Origin: Xenorhabdus bovienii
GTDB lineage: Bacteria > Pseudomonadota > Gammaproteobacteria > Enterobacterales > Enterobacteriaceae
Length of the DNA stretch: 64,000 nt
Direction of reading: 5' to 3'
Assembly: GCF_024721015.1 (NCBI RefSeq)
Contig: NZ_JANAIF010000020.1
Location: 1 to 64,000, forward strand
The notes under the pieces were generated by a model. The model ran no database searches and was not told the DNA's origin. It worked only from the letters and a program-made list of their open reading frames with translations. Below are positions 1 through 10,721 of this stretch, piece by piece; position 1 is the first letter of the stretch, and each line of letters opens with the position of its first letter. The position numbers and the translations under genes were made by a program.

Positions 1-89
1 TTGATGCGGTCACGTACGCGCCCATCACGAGTCGTATCGTGCATCAATTCGAGGGCTTCTTTTTGGGCATCTGTCAGAGTAATTGTCAT
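1..89 (-). mobile_element. IS630-type transposase, N-terminal part (runs off the left edge)
   Basis: An ATG at 89 on the minus strand opens a frame that stays open to base 1 (29 codons). It begins MTITLTDAQKEAL and continues with a short acidic/basic helix (HDTTRDGRVRDRIK). This matches the usual N-terminus of IS630/Tc1-type transposases, just before their helix-turn-helix. Only the start of the gene is in the window, so it cannot be judged intact or broken. The terminal inverted repeat should lie to the right of 89, but I could not define it. Confidence 0.6.
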
Positions 90-261
90 GGGCGCGATCT
101 TGATCTGATACGAATGAAAAATCAAGTATCTTCAATTACGATGGGTATAGATGAAAACTATAAAATTTCCGGGTTAAATATTTATGTATAGAAAATATTG
201 AATATTGAATAAGCCATCCATTAGAATAACTTATTTAAAATTGGAAATAGGGAGGTAAAAT

Positions 262-450
262 TCAATATTCAAAAAATGGATTTTGAGTTTGAAAACTGTC
301 AGTGAATGACGATATTAATTGTTTTTTCTCAGTAAATTCAATTATAAAACAACTCATAGCAAGACGCCAATTTTGGATTAGCATTATCCATTTTTTAGCG
401 GCGGCCTGAATCGCCAGCCAAATCCGGACTGAAGCGATAAAATTATCATT
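262..450 (-). pseudogene. IS256-family transposase, eroded C-terminal remnant
   Basis: A minus-strand frame ending at the TGA at 262-264 reads ASVRIWLAIQAAAKKW, then IQNWRLAM, then FIIEF. This is the pattern at the C-terminus of IS256/Mutator-type transposases (a helix ending LxIQxxxKKW, then xxxW and the final FxIxF). Upstream, the frame meets a stop codon near 460, and no catalytic DDE region is present. The final residues after FIIEF do not fit the family. It is a decayed fragment beside the IS630 gene. Confidence 0.5.
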
Positions 451-557
451 CAGCCCATATTAAGAAAGTGTGAGGTTGAGCACAGGTAAGAATGGCGTTT
501 TGTTGCCAGTGGTTAAATTATCAACGCCGTAAACGCTCCAAACACTGCTACAGGATA

Positions 558-1133
558 TTAACGACGGGCGCTTTTTGGTCGGAAAGCGGCGACTACCGTT
601 TCATCAGTTTCCACATAAGGGCCATCCAACAGTTGGATGCAGTAAGGGACACTAGCAAAAATCCCTGACACCAGCACTTTGCCGCTGTCATCTTTCAGGC
701 CTTCCAACGTTTCCGCAATAGCTTTCGGTTGACCGGGCAGGTTGAGGATCAACGCTTGATGACGAATAACGCCTACTTGACGGGATAAAATCGCGGTTGG
801 CACAAATTGAAGGCTGATCTGGCGCATTTGTTCACCAAAGCCGGGCATTACACGATCTGCAATTGCCAGTGTTGCATCTGGAGTCACATCGCGGCGCGCT
901 GGCCCGGTTCCCCCCGTTGTCAGTACCAAATGGCAGCCCCGCTCATCGACTAATTCACACAGGGTTTGTTCAATCAGGATTTGCTCATCAGGGATCAGAC
1001 GCGTTTCGACGCTAAAAGGCGTGGTAATCGCTTTTTCCAACCATATTTCCAATGCAGGGAGGCCCTTGTCCTGATAGACACCGTTTGAAGCACGATCAGA
1101 AACAGACACGAGGCCAATGCGCAGTACATTCAT
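558..1133 (-). CDS. mog: Molybdopterin adenylyltransferase Mog
   Basis: Adenylates molybdopterin before molybdenum insertion in molybdenum cofactor synthesis; cytoplasmic. The 191-residue product opens MNVLRIGLVSVSDRAS and carries the MoaB/Mog nucleotide-binding loop TTGGTGPARRDVTPD. It is colinear with E. coli Mog to a similar C-terminus (FRPKSARR). The start at 1133 was chosen over an in-frame ATG 15 codons upstream because it matches the family start and has a GAGG ribosome site about 6 nt upstream. It lies downstream of talB in the same orientation, as in E. coli, with the talB terminator between them. Confidence 0.95.
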   Translation of the reverse strand: MNVLRIGLVSVSDRASNGVYQDKGLPALEIWLEKAITTPFSVETRLIPDEQILIEQTLCELVDERGCHLVLTTGGTGPARRDVTPDATLAIADRVMPGFGEQMRQISLQFVPTAILSRQVGVIRHQALILNLPGQPKAIAETLEGLKDDSGKVLVSGIFASVPYCIQLLDGPYVETDETVVAAFRPKSARR

Positions 1134-1195
1134 ACGAACCTCAATTAACAGAAAAAATAGAGAGAAAATATCGCTCATGGTGAAGTGAAAAAATA

Positions 1196-1221
1196 AAAGG
1201 CGACCTCATTATGTCGCCTTT
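1196..1221 (-). terminator. Rho-independent terminator after talB
   Basis: Stem AAAGGCGAC (1196-1204) pairs with GTCGCCTTT (1213-1221) around an 8-nt loop. On the minus strand it is followed by a T-rich run. It lies 31 bp past the talB stop, inside the mog leader. Confidence 0.8.
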
Positions 1222-1251
1222 GTGGAAGATAAAATAGCGTATCGCTTAAGA

Positions 1252-2205
1252 TTACAGCAGATCAGCGATCATGCTCTCAAGCTTGCCCTGATCTACGGCA
1301 AATTTACGAATACCTTCCGCCAGTTTTTCGGTCGCCATCGCATCTTGATGGTGTTCCCAGTAGAACTCAGCTTCTGTCAATCGAGCTGGACGCGCTTTGA
1401 TTTCGCCTTCATAACCCAGTTTGCACTCAACTTCACCTGCTGTTTCAGACAATTCTTTCAGCAGCGCAGGAGAGATAGTCAGACGGTCACAGCCAGCCAG
1501 TTCTAGGATTTCGCCGGAATTACGGAAACTTGCGCCCATAACCACCGTGTTATAACCATGTTCTTTGTAGTACTGGTAAATTTCAGCAACAGAGATCACC
1601 CCCGGATCTTCATGTGGTGCGAATTCTTTCTTATCGCCATTCGCTTTGTACCAGTCAAGGATCCGGCCAACAAACGGAGAAATCAGGTAGACACCCGCTT
1701 CCGCACAAGCGCGCGCCTGAGCAAAAGAGAACAGCAGGGTCAGGTTACAGTTGATACCTTCTTTTTCCAGTTGCTCCGCCGCACGGATACCCTGCCATGT
1801 AGAAGCCAGTTTGATCAGAATGCGATCATTGCTGATACCCGCTTCGTTATACAGTTTGATCAAACGTTTTGCTTTCGCTACGCTGGCTTCGGTGTCATAA
1901 GAAAGACGGGCATCAACTTCGGTGGAAATGCGGCCAGGGATCAGTTTCAGAATTTCCAGACCAATATTGACTGCCAATTTGTCGCCAGCATCAATAATCT
2001 GCTGCTCACGAGAATCGCTCTGACCACGCGCCCATTCAATGGCTTCATTAATCAGTTGGCGGTATTCAGGGATTTGAGCTGCGTTCAAAATCAAGGAAGG
2101 GTTGGTAGTTGCATCTTGCGGCTGATACAGTTTCATCGCCGCGATATCCCCAGTATCTGCTACGACTGTTGTCAGTTTACGCAGGGAAGTCAGTTTATCG
2201 GTCAT
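1252..2205 (-). CDS. talB: Transaldolase B
   Basis: Transfers a dihydroxyacetone unit between sugar phosphates in the non-oxidative pentose phosphate pathway; cytoplasmic. The 317-residue product has the E. coli TalB length and is alignable throughout. The Schiff-base lysine is in [10 protein letters not shown] (Lys132), and the DATTNPSL motif is near residue 33. The start at 2205 ([10 protein letters not shown]) is the family start; an in-frame extension of 17 codons upstream has no homology and was rejected. It is transcribed toward mog. Confidence 0.96.
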   Translation of the reverse strand: MTDKLTSLRKLTTVVADTGDIAAMKLYQPQDATTNPSLILNAAQIPEYRQLINEAIEWARGQSDSREQQIIDAGDKLAVNIGLEILKLIPGRISTEVDARLSYDTEASVAKAKRLIKLYNEAGISNDRILIKLASTWQGIRAAEQLEKEGINCNLTLLFSFAQARACAEAGVYLISPFVGRILDWYKANGDKKEFAPHEDPGVISVAEIYQYYKEHGYNTVVMGASFRNSGEILELAGCDRLTISPALLKELSETAGEVECKLGYEGEIKARPARLTEAEFYWEHHQDAMATEKLAEGIRKFAVDQGKLESMIADLL

Positions 2206-2405
2206 GTTTAATATCTCATCGTTATACGTAAAATATTGGCACTGTTGCCTCGCCATCCGGTGATAATAACATGGTCAAGCAGCTGCTGTAAGGTAGGAAA
2301 ATCTTATCGCTGTTATTCGCCCTTTTCAGTTTGTTTTTGCTAAAGTTGAGAAAGCCTGCATTATGGGGAAAACGATTCGAAACAAAATCATATCGGAACA
2401 AAATC

Positions 2406-3182
2406 ATGCTTATTACTATTTCACCTGCAAAAACACTCGATTATGAAAGTCCACTCGCAACAGAGAAATATAGTCAGCCTGCATTGCTGGAGGAATCCAA
2501 GCAATTGATCGATGTCTGCCGAACCTTAACGCCAGCGCAAATCGGCAGTTTGATGGGTATCAGTGATAAGCTGGCCGGCCTGAATGCGGCTCGTTTTGGT
2601 GAATGGCAACCGAATTTCACCCCGGAAAATGCCCGTCAGGCGATCCTCGCCTTTAAAGGTGATGTCTATACCGGTATGCAGGCAGAAACCTTCTCAGACG
2701 CCGATTTTGGCTTTGCCCAAACGCACTTGCGGATGTTATCCGGCCTGTATGGCGTATTACGCCCTCTCGATCTCATGCGGCCGTATCGGCTGGAAATGGG
2801 TATCAGGCTGGAGAACCCGCGTGGCAAGGATTTGTATAAGTTCTGGGGAGATCTCATCACTGAAAATCTGAATGCTGCGCTGGAACAGCAAGGTGATGAT
2901 GTGTTGGTCAATCTGGCTTCAGATGAATATTTCAAGTCGGTGAATACTAAAAAGCTAGCGGCTCAAATTATCAAACCAATTTTTCTGGATGAAAAAAATG
3001 GCAAGTATAAAGTGATCAGCTTCTATGCCAAGAAAGCGCGTGGGCTGATGAGCCGCTTTATCATTCAGAATCAACTGACTGATCCTGCCCGGCTGGTGGA
3101 ATTCAATCTGGAAGGGTACGCCTTCGATGAATCGCTCTCCAAAGGCAGTGAGCGGGTATTTAAACGCCCTGAACAGCATTGA
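2406..3182 (+). CDS. yaaA: Peroxide stress protein YaaA (UPF0246)
   Basis: Member of the YaaA/DUF328 family. In E. coli it is an OxyR-regulated DNA-binding protein that lowers free iron damage during peroxide stress. The product has 258 residues, the E. coli length, and begins [16 protein letters not shown] with the conserved SPAKT motif; it ends VFKRPEQH. The start at 2406 was preferred over an upstream in-frame ATG at 2331 because homology begins there. It is divergent from talB and convergent with thrC. Confidence 0.93.
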   Translation: MLITISPAKTLDYESPLATEKYSQPALLEESKQLIDVCRTLTPAQIGSLMGISDKLAGLNAARFGEWQPNFTPENARQAILAFKGDVYTGMQAETFSDADFGFAQTHLRMLSGLYGVLRPLDLMRPYRLEMGIRLENPRGKDLYKFWGDLITENLNAALEQQGDDVLVNLASDEYFKSVNTKKLAAQIIKPIFLDEKNGKYKVISFYAKKARGLMSRFIIQNQLTDPARLVEFNLEGYAFDESLSKGSERVFKRPEQH

Positions 3183-3186
3183 TTGA

Positions 3187-3219
3187 TGTCACTCCACCCG
3201 CCATTCAGGTGGAGTGACA
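3187..3219. terminator. Hairpin between convergent yaaA and thrC
   Basis: A perfect 12-bp stem: TGTCACTCCACC (3187-3198) pairs with GGTGGAGTGACA (3208-3219) around a 9-nt loop. It starts 4 bp past the yaaA stop. There is no long T-run on either side, so it may act as a bidirectional terminator or a 3'-end stabiliser. Confidence 0.6.
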
Positions 3220-3228
3220 GATACGGCG

Positions 3229-4521
3229 TTATTTCGGCGCTCTTTCCATTAAGAATTCGCGCAAACTCGCAAAGTCAGCAGGCAGAAAGTGGGATAACAG
3301 GGCTAAATCCGTACGCTCTGCCAATTCCTGTGGCAATGGCAGCGGCTGGCCGAGGATCACTTCAACACTTTCTTTGAATTTGGCCGGGTGAGCCGTTCCC
3401 AAGAACAGGCCATATTCTCCTGCCTGTAATTGATCACGCAGTACACGATAGGCAACAGCGGCATGGGGTTCGGAAATATAGCCTTTGGCAGCCAGTTCTT
3501 GCATTGTGGCCTGAGTGGTGCTGTCATCCACCACACCATTGGCTAATTCACTGAGTGACCAGCCTTTGCGCTGGAACAATTCTTCAATGCGCGGCCAGTT
3601 ATTTGGCTGGCTGACATCCATTGCATTCGAAAGAGTCGCAACGGTCTGATGTGGCTGCCATGCGCCTTCAGACAGATAACGGGGAACGGTGTCATTGACA
3701 TTCGTCGCAGCAATAAAACGTTTTACTGGCAGTCCCAGCGATTTCGCCAGCAACCCCGCTGTCAAGTTACCGAAGTTGCCACTTGGCACGGAAATCACCA
3801 ACTGTTCACGTTTTTCTGCTGGGATCTGGGCAACAGCTTCAAAGTAGTAGCAGATTTGCGCCAATAAGCGACTGATATTAATTGAGTTGGCAGAGTTGAG
3901 ATACAGTGCACGTTTCAGTTCTTCATCATCAAAAGCCTGCTTTACCAACGCCTGACAAGCATCAAAATCGCCCTTGATAGCGACAGTGTGGATATTCCCC
4001 CCCAGTGTGCAGAACAGTTTTTCCTGCAATGGGCTGATTTTCCCTTCTGGATAGAGGATCACCACCTGTACGTTGTCCAAGCCATAGAAGGCATGAGCAA
4101 CCGCCGCCCCGGTATCACCGGAAGTCGCAGTCAAAATAGTAACCGGCTGTTCTCCCGCGATTTGTGCGAGGATTTGTGCCATGAAACGACCACCAAAATC
4201 TTTGAAAGCCAGTGTCGGTCCATGATACAGCTCCAGCGAAGCGATATCGTCTTCGACGCCTGTCACCGGGGCAGGAAAGGCAAAGGCATTTTTGACACGA
4301 GCCACCAATTGTTCTGCGGGAATTTCATCACCAATAAAGGCAGAGAGAATTCGCTGGCTACGGCTGACAAAATCCAGTTTCAATAATTCGTCGATTTCGT
4401 CACGACTGAATTCAGGTAAGTCCTGCGGAAAAAACAGCCCCTGCTGTCTGCCCAATCCCTGTTTGACCGCCTGTGAAAAGCTGACCTGTTCGCTACTGTC
4501 TTTTAAATTATATAGTTTCAT
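3229..4521 (-). CDS. thrC: Threonine synthase
   Basis: Converts O-phosphohomoserine to threonine with pyridoxal phosphate, the last step of threonine synthesis. The product has 430 residues, close to E. coli ThrC. The PLP lysine is in LAFKDFGG, near residue 107, with SGDTGAA and VPSGNFG loops following. The start at 4521 (MKLYNLKDSSEQVSF) is the family start and leaves 2 bp after the thrB stop, typical of translational coupling; an in-frame extension of 14 codons inside thrB was rejected. Confidence 0.96.
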   Translation of the reverse strand: MKLYNLKDSSEQVSFSQAVKQGLGRQQGLFFPQDLPEFSRDEIDELLKLDFVSRSQRILSAFIGDEIPAEQLVARVKNAFAFPAPVTGVEDDIASLELYHGPTLAFKDFGGRFMAQILAQIAGEQPVTILTATSGDTGAAVAHAFYGLDNVQVVILYPEGKISPLQEKLFCTLGGNIHTVAIKGDFDACQALVKQAFDDEELKRALYLNSANSINISRLLAQICYYFEAVAQIPAEKREQLVISVPSGNFGNLTAGLLAKSLGLPVKRFIAATNVNDTVPRYLSEGAWQPHQTVATLSNAMDVSQPNNWPRIEELFQRKGWSLSELANGVVDDSTTQATMQELAAKGYISEPHAAVAYRVLRDQLQAGEYGLFLGTAHPAKFKESVEVILGQPLPLPQELAERTDLALLSHFLPADFASLREFLMERAPK

Positions 4522-4523
4522 CG

Positions 4524-5456
4524 TTACCCTACCTGTCGTGCGCCTGCGAGATCCAGACGGCAAATATGCACAAAACCTTCATCATTCTGTACGTAATGTT
4601 GTTGCAGCCACTGTGCGACTTCTTTCGCTACAGCCATGTCATCGCAGATCGCAAATAATGTCGGCCCAGAACCCGAAATACTGCACACCAGAGCACCCAG
4701 TTTCTTTACTCCATCACGCGCGTTGGCAAATCCGGGTAAAAGTTGTGTGCGATAAGGTTCAGCAACAACATCTTTCATCAATTTAGCCGCTAGTTCGGAT
4801 TGCTGGGTATGGCAGGCGTGAATAAATCCCGCAAAATAACGGCCGTGATTAATCATATCCCCACGGGAGTAGTTTGCCGGCAGAATGGCACGGGCTTCTG
4901 ATGTCGAAACTTTGATGCCGGGGTAAGCCATCACCCACAACCAATCATCAAAAATAGGAACAGACTGACAAACGGCATTTTCCTGCGCAAGGAGCAGTTG
5001 CAATCCCCCTAAGTAGCACGGCGCGACATTATCATAGTGCACACCGCCGGAAACACGCCCCTCTAACTCGCCCATCATGTCCAGCAATTGGTTGCTGTCA
5101 AATGGACAGCCAGCATACTCATTCAATGCCACCAGAGCAGCAACTACCGAACAAGCACTGGAACCCAGCCCTGAACCAATCGGCATGTTTTTTTCCAGTG
5201 TCATGGCAACAGGCAGCTTTTTTCCCAGACGCTGGCAAAAAAGCTGCCAGCATTGGTAAACAATGTTGTGTTTGGGATCAGCAGGCAATTTGCCAGCAAA
5301 CCGCCCTTCATTACTTAAACTGAAACGTTCAGCTTCACAGACAGAGACGCAATCTCCAAGCAACGAGCCATCAACAGGAGAAACCGCTGCGCCGAGCACA
5401 TCAAACCCAACGCCAACGTTCCCGATAGAGGCGGGTGCATAAATCCTGACCACCAT
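4524..5456 (-). CDS. thrB: Homoserine kinase
   Basis: Phosphorylates homoserine with ATP, the step before ThrC. The product has 310 residues, the E. coli length. The GHMP-kinase ATP loop is [10 protein letters not shown] near residue 90, and the C-terminal glycine motif is SISGSGPT. The ATG at 5456 overlaps the thrA stop by one base (TAATG on the minus strand), which argues strongly for this start and for coupled translation. Confidence 0.96.
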   Translation of the reverse strand: MVVRIYAPASIGNVGVGFDVLGAAVSPVDGSLLGDCVSVCEAERFSLSNEGRFAGKLPADPKHNIVYQCWQLFCQRLGKKLPVAMTLEKNMPIGSGLGSSACSVVAALVALNEYAGCPFDSNQLLDMMGELEGRVSGGVHYDNVAPCYLGGLQLLLAQENAVCQSVPIFDDWLWVMAYPGIKVSTSEARAILPANYSRGDMINHGRYFAGFIHACHTQQSELAAKLMKDVVAEPYRTQLLPGFANARDGVKKLGALVCSISGSGPTLFAICDDMAVAKEVAQWLQQHYVQNDEGFVHICRLDLAGARQVG

Positions 5457-7915
5457 TAAACCCCCAATTTCCATGACAGAGTACGTAATATATCAGCAAA
5501 AACCCCGGCGGCTGTGACATCATTCCCAGCACCGTAGCCACGTAGCACCAGCGGAATGGGTTGATAATAACGGGTATAGAAAGCCAGTGCGTTTTCGCCA
5601 TTTTTGACCTTATAAAGCGGATCGTTGCCATCAACTGCGGCAATTTTCACCCTACAACGGCCTTGTTCAATGATGCCAACATAACGCAGAACTTTCCCCT
5701 GTTCTGCGGCATCAGCAACACGATGAGTGAATTCTTGATCCAGTTGTGGCAAACGTTGCAGGAAGCTACCAACATCACCGCTGGCATCAAACGCGGCCGG
5801 CAAGACTGGCTCTACGTGAATATTTTCCAATTCCAGTTCATAGCCAGATTCACGAGCCAGGATCAATAGTTTGCGAGCAACATCCATACCGGAGAGATCA
5901 TCCCGTGGATCAGGTTCGGTAAAGCCCTTTTCTTTTGCCAGCAGAGTCGCTTGTGAAAGCGTCATGCCTTCATCCAACATGCCGAAGATATAAGATAACG
6001 AACCGGACAGAATGCCGTTGAACTGCACCAGTTCATCCCCCGCATTGAGCAGATTCTGCAAGTTTTCGATAACCGGTAATCCTGCGCCTACGTTGGTGTC
6101 ATACAGGAATTTCCGCTTCGATTTTTCGGCTGCCTGACGAATTTGACGATAGTAGGCCATTGACAGCGTATTGGCCTTTTTATTCGGTGTCACGATATTA
6201 AAACCATCGCCTAAAAAGCTGGCATACTGCTCCGCAATCGACTGATTCGAAGTACAATCCACAATGACCGGATTCAGGAGATGATATTCTTTTTCAAGAC
6301 GGATAAGGCGACTCAAACTGAAAGGCTCGGTCGCTTCTGACAGCGACTGTTGCCAATTATCCAGACCGATGCCCTGCATATCCGTCAACATCGCCCGCGA
6401 ATTGGCAATGCCACACACTCGCAGATCAATGTGTTTTTGTTTGAGCCATGACTGCTGACGGCGGATCTGTTCAATCAATGCACTACCCACCCCTCCCACA
6501 CCCACCACGAAGACTTCAACCACTTGAGCGGTGTTGAACAACATTTGGTGACAGAGCCTAACCGCGGTGGTAGCGGTATCATTGCCAATCACAGCCGAAA
6601 TGGAACGTTCAGATGATCCCTGTGCAATGGCGATGATGTTAATATTCGCGCGGGTCAGTGCGGAGAAGAACCGGGCAGAGATACCTCGCTGAGTGCGCAT
6701 TCCATCCCCAACCACAGAGATGATGGCAAGGTTATCGATCACATCAATGGGATCGAGTACACCATCTTTCAGCTCCAGATAGAATTCTTCGGTCAGCGCC
6801 TTCTGTGCTTTTGTCAGCTCTTTTTGCGGCACACAGAAACTAATGCTGTACTCCGATGAAGACTGCGTGATCAACACAACAGAAATACCTTTGCGAGACA
6901 TGACGGAAAACACCCGCGCCGCCATCCCGACCATACCTTTCATGCCAGGGCCTGAGACGTTGATCATCGCCATATTGTTCAGGTTGGTGATGCCCTTGAC
7001 AGGCAGATTTTCGTCTTTCTGCCCTTCTCCGATAAAGGTGCCCGGCGCATCGGGATTCGCCGTGTTTTTAATCAGGCAAGGGATCTGAAATTGGGCAATA
7101 GGCGCAATTGTCCGCGGATGAAGAACTTTGGCACCGAAATAAGAAAGCTCCATCGCTTCCTGATATGACAAGCTTTTTAGCAGACGCGCATCGGGTACAG
7201 CCCTTGGATCACAAGTATAAACGCCATCTACGTCAGTCCAGATTTCGCAGCAGTCCGCTCGTAGACACGCAGCCAGCACTGCCGCTGAGTAGTCGGAACC
7301 ATTGCGCCCCAGTACCACCAATTCACCGTTATCGTTACCCGCAGTAAAACCCGCCATCAGAATGATATGCTCAGCCGGGATGTTCAGCGCAGCAATGCGT
7401 TTGGACGATTCGTGAATATCAACGGTAGATTCAAGATAATGCCCGTGAGAAAGTAGGTTTTTGACCGGATCAATGACTGTCACTTTATGACCGCGCGCTT
7501 GTAAAACCGCTCCCATAATGGCAATGGACAGTTTTTCACCGCAACAAATCAGAGCAGCATTAATGCTGTCTGGACACTGCTTCAATAGCGAAATTCCATG
7601 CAAGGTCTGTTTCAGGTAGGCAAGTTCACGTTCCACAATGCCTTTCAGGTATTCATAATCGAAATTCGGCTGATGTTCTTTTAAGCCCGACAGCAAATCA
7701 GCAAAGATTTGGGACACATCGCTCATGTTGGAAACAATATCCTGCCCTGCCACCGTTTTGTCTATCATCGCCACCAAGTGGTTCGTGATTTTTGCGGGTG
7801 CAGAAAGAACCAGAGCCACTTGCCCAAGGGATAGTTCACTTTCGGCGATATCAGCAACACTCAGTATACGCTGGTAATTTGCAACTGAGGTGCCCCCAAA
7901 TTTCAGTACTCGCAT
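5456..7915 (-). CDS. thrA: Bifunctional aspartokinase I / homoserine dehydrogenase I
   Basis: Catalyses the first and third steps of the threonine branch and is feedback-inhibited by threonine. The product has 819 residues against 820 in E. coli. The N-terminal aspartokinase starts [15 protein letters not shown] domains follow (about 310-460), and the dehydrogenase domain starts at [14 protein letters not shown]. An ATG two codons upstream (7921) is also possible: an AGGAG site ends 4 nt before it and 10 nt before the 7915 start. The 7915 start matches the E. coli start. Confidence 0.96.
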   Translation of the reverse strand: MRVLKFGGTSVANYQRILSVADIAESELSLGQVALVLSAPAKITNHLVAMIDKTVAGQDIVSNMSDVSQIFADLLSGLKEHQPNFDYEYLKGIVERELAYLKQTLHGISLLKQCPDSINAALICCGEKLSIAIMGAVLQARGHKVTVIDPVKNLLSHGHYLESTVDIHESSKRIAALNIPAEHIILMAGFTAGNDNGELVVLGRNGSDYSAAVLAACLRADCCEIWTDVDGVYTCDPRAVPDARLLKSLSYQEAMELSYFGAKVLHPRTIAPIAQFQIPCLIKNTANPDAPGTFIGEGQKDENLPVKGITNLNNMAMINVSGPGMKGMVGMAARVFSVMSRKGISVVLITQSSSEYSISFCVPQKELTKAQKALTEEFYLELKDGVLDPIDVIDNLAIISVVGDGMRTQRGISARFFSALTRANINIIAIAQGSSERSISAVIGNDTATTAVRLCHQMLFNTAQVVEVFVVGVGGVGSALIEQIRRQQSWLKQKHIDLRVCGIANSRAMLTDMQGIGLDNWQQSLSEATEPFSLSRLIRLEKEYHLLNPVIVDCTSNQSIAEQYASFLGDGFNIVTPNKKANTLSMAYYRQIRQAAEKSKRKFLYDTNVGAGLPVIENLQNLLNAGDELVQFNGILSGSLSYIFGMLDEGMTLSQATLLAKEKGFTEPDPRDDLSGMDVARKLLILARESGYELELENIHVEPVLPAAFDASGDVGSFLQRLPQLDQEFTHRVADAAEQGKVLRYVGIIEQGRCRVKIAAVDGNDPLYKVKNGENALAFYTRYYQPIPLVLRGYGAGNDVTAAGVFADILRTLSWKLGV

Positions 7916-7941
7916 TAGCATTTCTCTCCTGATTTATGTCC

Positions 7942-7980
7942 AAAAAAAAGCCCGTATCTTGTGGGATACGGGCTTTTTAT
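7942..7980 (-). terminator. thr operon attenuator hairpin
   Basis: AGCCCGTATC (7949-7958) pairs with GATACGGGCT (7965-7974) around a 6-nt loop; on the minus strand the stem is followed by a run of eight T. It lies between the thrL leader peptide and thrA, exactly where the E. coli thr attenuator lies. Ribosome stalling on the leader threonine codons would be expected to prevent this stem. Confidence 0.92.
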
Positions 7981-7997
7981 TATTTTATGTGTACGCG

Positions 7998-8084
7998 TCA
8001 GCCCGCCCCGTAACTCATAGTTCCGGTGGTAATCGTCGTAGTGGTTTCTGTAGTAACCTTATTTTTCGGGCTGATATGGCGCAT
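7998..8084 (-). CDS. thrL: thr operon leader peptide ThrL
   Basis: A 28-codon frame that starts MRHISPKNK and continues VTTETTTTITTGTMSYGAG. It has nine threonine codons and an isoleucine among them, the regulatory codons of the thr attenuator. An AGGA ribosome site lies 5 nt upstream. It ends 18 bp before the attenuator stem and 83 bp before thrA. The family function (sensing charged threonyl- and isoleucyl-tRNA) is established. This version is longer than the 21-residue E. coli leader and has fewer isoleucine codons. Confidence 0.92.
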   Translation of the reverse strand: MRHISPKNKVTTETTTTITTGTMSYGAG

Positions 8085-8116
8085 GATTTCCTGTCTGTCT
8101 TTTAATTCGTTTGACC

Positions 8117-8151
8117 CCCTATTGGTTAAAGCAAACTGTAGCCGAAGTCAA
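8117..8151 (-). promoter_or_regulatory. thr operon promoter
   Basis: On the minus strand TTGACT (8146-8151) is followed after 17 bp by TTTAACCAATA. The -35 hexamer and the TTTAACCAATA block match the E. coli thr promoter region in order and spacing. It lies 33-67 bp upstream of the thrL ATG. Confidence 0.7.
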
Positions 8152-8745
8152 ATATTTTTGTCATGAAAGCATAAAAAAATGCCATTTTCCGTATTGTAAT
8201 CATTCAGAATATAGCGAAACTATTACGTCATTATCTGGCCGATAATATCGTTTTATAGAATTTAATGTTATGAAAAACATATTTTGTAATTATTTTGTCT
8301 TTATGATAAAAACACGCTCATCTTGACATTAGGGCGTTACTGTTAATCTATCTAAACGTTCTGGCAACACCACAGAGTTAACAATATTCTCTCAATTTAA
8401 TAACATATGACCGAGTTTAAAATTAACAATTACAACGAATGTTAACGTGCTACAATTGATTTTGATATGTATCAACAAAAGTTAGCTTTTTTAGAGGGCA
8501 AGTGCATTACTAGCTGTTATATTGCTGTTAATAGACTAATATAGTCCCCTGTTTAAACCCGCTTTTTCGGGTATGTATCCTCAAAAAAGCGATGCTGGCT
8601 TCTGGCATAAAATATATCAACAACGTCTATTTTGGACATGAGCTGCGTTTTCTGTAATTCAGAACAAGATCAGCATATTTTCTTTTAATAATAACAGCTT
8701 GCGTCATACAGATTCTGTTTTTTTTAGCGATTTTAGGTAGCAACC
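8152..8745. other. Long intergenic region upstream of arcA
   Basis: About 590 bp of AT-rich sequence between the thr promoter and arcA, transcribed divergently on its two sides. I see no gene. A small hairpin ACCCG/CGGGT sits at 8557-8572 in the presumed arcA leader. The E. coli genes found near here (yjjY, yjtD) are absent. Confidence 0.6.
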
Positions 8746-9462
8746 ATGCAAACCCCGCACATTTTGATTGTTGAAGACGAAATTGTCACACGCAATACCC
8801 TGAAAAGCATTTTTGAAGCTGAAGGGTATGTCGTTTATGAAGCCACTGATGGCTCAGAAATGCACAACATTCTGTCAGATAACGATATCAACTTAGTGAT
8901 TATGGATATCAATCTGCCAGGTAAAAATGGGTTACTTCTTGCCCGTGAATTACGTGAGCAGGCAAATGTCGCCCTGATGTTTTTAACAGGGCGTGACAAT
9001 GAGGTGGATAAGATCCTTGGGCTTGAAATTGGCGCTGATGATTACATCACCAAGCCATTTAACCCACGAGAATTAACCATCCGTGCACGGAATCTGCTTT
9101 CCCGGACTATGAACCTGAGTCATTCAGGTGAAGAGCGCCGTCAGGTTGAAAGCTATAAGTTCAATGAATGGGAATTAGATATCAACAGCCGCTCTCTGGT
9201 AAGCCCAATGGGAGATCAGTACAAACTGCCACGCAGCGAATTCCGTGCGATGCTCCACTTCTGTGAGAATCCGGGGAAAATCCAAACTCGTGCAGAACTA
9301 CTGAAAAAAATGACAGGGCGCGAACTGAAACCTCATGATCGCACCGTTGATGTCACTATCCGTCGTATTCGTAAACACTTCGAATCCACACCAGATACTC
9401 CAGAAATCATCGCCACCATTCATGGTGAAGGCTATCGTTTCTGTGGCGATTTAGAAGACTAA
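8746..9462 (+). CDS. arcA: Aerobic respiration response regulator ArcA
   Basis: Response regulator of the ArcB/ArcA two-component system; represses aerobic metabolism genes when oxygen is low. The product has 238 residues, the E. coli length. The receiver domain covers about 1-120 with acidic pair Glu10/Asp11, phosphorylated Asp54 (VIMDINLPG) and Lys in ITKPF. An OmpR-type winged helix follows, ending at [12 protein letters not shown]. The cognate sensor gene is not in the window. Confidence 0.97.
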   Translation: MQTPHILIVEDEIVTRNTLKSIFEAEGYVVYEATDGSEMHNILSDNDINLVIMDINLPGKNGLLLARELREQANVALMFLTGRDNEVDKILGLEIGADDYITKPFNPRELTIRARNLLSRTMNLSHSGEERRQVESYKFNEWELDINSRSLVSPMGDQYKLPRSEFRAMLHFCENPGKIQTRAELLKKMTGRELKPHDRTVDVTIRRIRKHFESTPDTPEIIATIHGEGYRFCGDLED

Positions 9463-9492
9463 TCGATACCACCTAAACTACCGCATTTGTAA

Positions 9493-9530
9493 AAAAGCCC
9501 TGAATGTCCTTCGACATCAGGGCTTTTGTT
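9493..9530. terminator. Bidirectional terminator between arcA and creA
   Basis: AAAAGCCCTGA pairs with CAGGGCTTTT, with an inner ATGTC/GACAT stem around a CTTC loop (9493-9527). T-runs occur on both strands, so it can serve both convergent genes. Confidence 0.88.
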
Positions 9531-9541
9531 TAATGAGTAAC

Positions 9542-10018
9542 TCACTCTTTCCACGGCATAATCGGCACAGCACTGATCGCATTTTTAGGCGACCCGTCGA
9601 TGACTTTATCAGAATAGGTTAAATAAATCAGAGAACTACGTTCAGGGTCGTAGAAACGAACCACTTGAAGTTTTTTAAACACCAAAGATGTACGTTTTTG
9701 GAAGACAACCTGCCCTTTTTTGGGGGATGTCTTGATTTTGTCGCTCAATTCAATCGGCCCGACCTGCTGGCAGGATATAGCGGCATCAGAAGTATCTTCT
9801 GCCAACCCCAATCCACCTTTGATCCCACCTGTCTTAGCCCTGCTCAGATAGCAGGTGACATTTTTGACATCAGGATCATCAAAAGCTTCTATCACTATTT
9901 TGTTATCAGGGCCGAATAGTTTGAACACGGTATCGACAGAACCGATCTCCTCAGCATGCAAGATCACAGGAGAAAAGATCAAGGCAGCCGCTATCACTAT
10001 TTTCTTGATTGTTACCAT
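9542..10018 (-). CDS. creA: CreA family periplasmic protein
   Basis: Conserved exported protein of unknown biochemical role, named from the E. coli cre locus although no creBCD genes are beside it here. The product has 158 residues, the family length. A signal peptide covers about residues 1-22 (basic start, then [18 protein letters not shown]). The conserved blocks [32 protein letters not shown] and [17 protein letters not shown] follow, with two cysteines that could form a disulfide. It is convergent with arcA. Confidence 0.92.
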   Translation of the reverse strand: MVTIKKIVIAAALIFSPVILHAEEIGSVDTVFKLFGPDNKIVIEAFDDPDVKNVTCYLSRAKTGGIKGGLGLAEDTSDAAISCQQVGPIELSDKIKTSPKKGQVVFQKRTSLVFKKLQVVRFYDPERSSLIYLTYSDKVIDGSPKNAISAVPIMPWKE

Positions 10019-10721
10019 ATTTAGTCCATTTGAATTAAATAAATGCAGTGAAAATATTCACTATTCACATATAATGTGAATCAATATCTTTCATGAAATC
10101 ATTTTCACTACTAATGTATTTATGACGAAAAATCGTGACATTATAGCTGAATAGGCATTCTAAACGAGTAAAAAATGGTCTTCAAATCCATTTCTACTGG
10201 TTAACCCACTTTTTGAATTGCACTTAAAAGTACGCCTATTTTGAGAAAATTTTTATCAACCTGTTTTATGTTCAACATCCACCGACCTATGTATGTTGGC
10301 GGGTGGAAATGGTTGTGAAAATGAACATAGTGATACCTATTGTTAATGAATTTAACAAGATAACTCTTGACAAATTATCGGTTAAGCTATTAATTTATTC
10401 CAAGAAAATTCTTGTTTAATTTAATGAGAAGGTTTTTCCGTAAAAGTAGATATCACATGCTCAGGCTTACACAAAACAAAATTAATCATTCATAGCATCT
10501 AGAATTAACAACTTTTACCCGTGAGAATAGGAATAATTTCTGCTCTCCGACCATCAAGAGGCATCACAAGCTATGTTTTTTACCTTTTGGGGATGGTAGG
10601 TGTTAATTCTCGACCAAACTGCATAACAGTTGCATTCAGAAAAACGTTTTGGTTTTTCAAAATAGTAAGTTGTTGTACATTTGTATGATTTTCTTTTTGT
10701 CTTAATGACTTAGGGAGAAGT
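10019..10721. other. Intergenic region between divergent creA and rob
   Basis: About 700 bp with no gene that I can support. It contains a palindrome ATTCACAT-ATA-ATGTGAAT (10063-10081) 45 bp upstream of creA, which could be an operator, and a weak stem TCCACC/GGTGGA near 10277-10305. The remainder is AT-rich. Confidence 0.5.
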
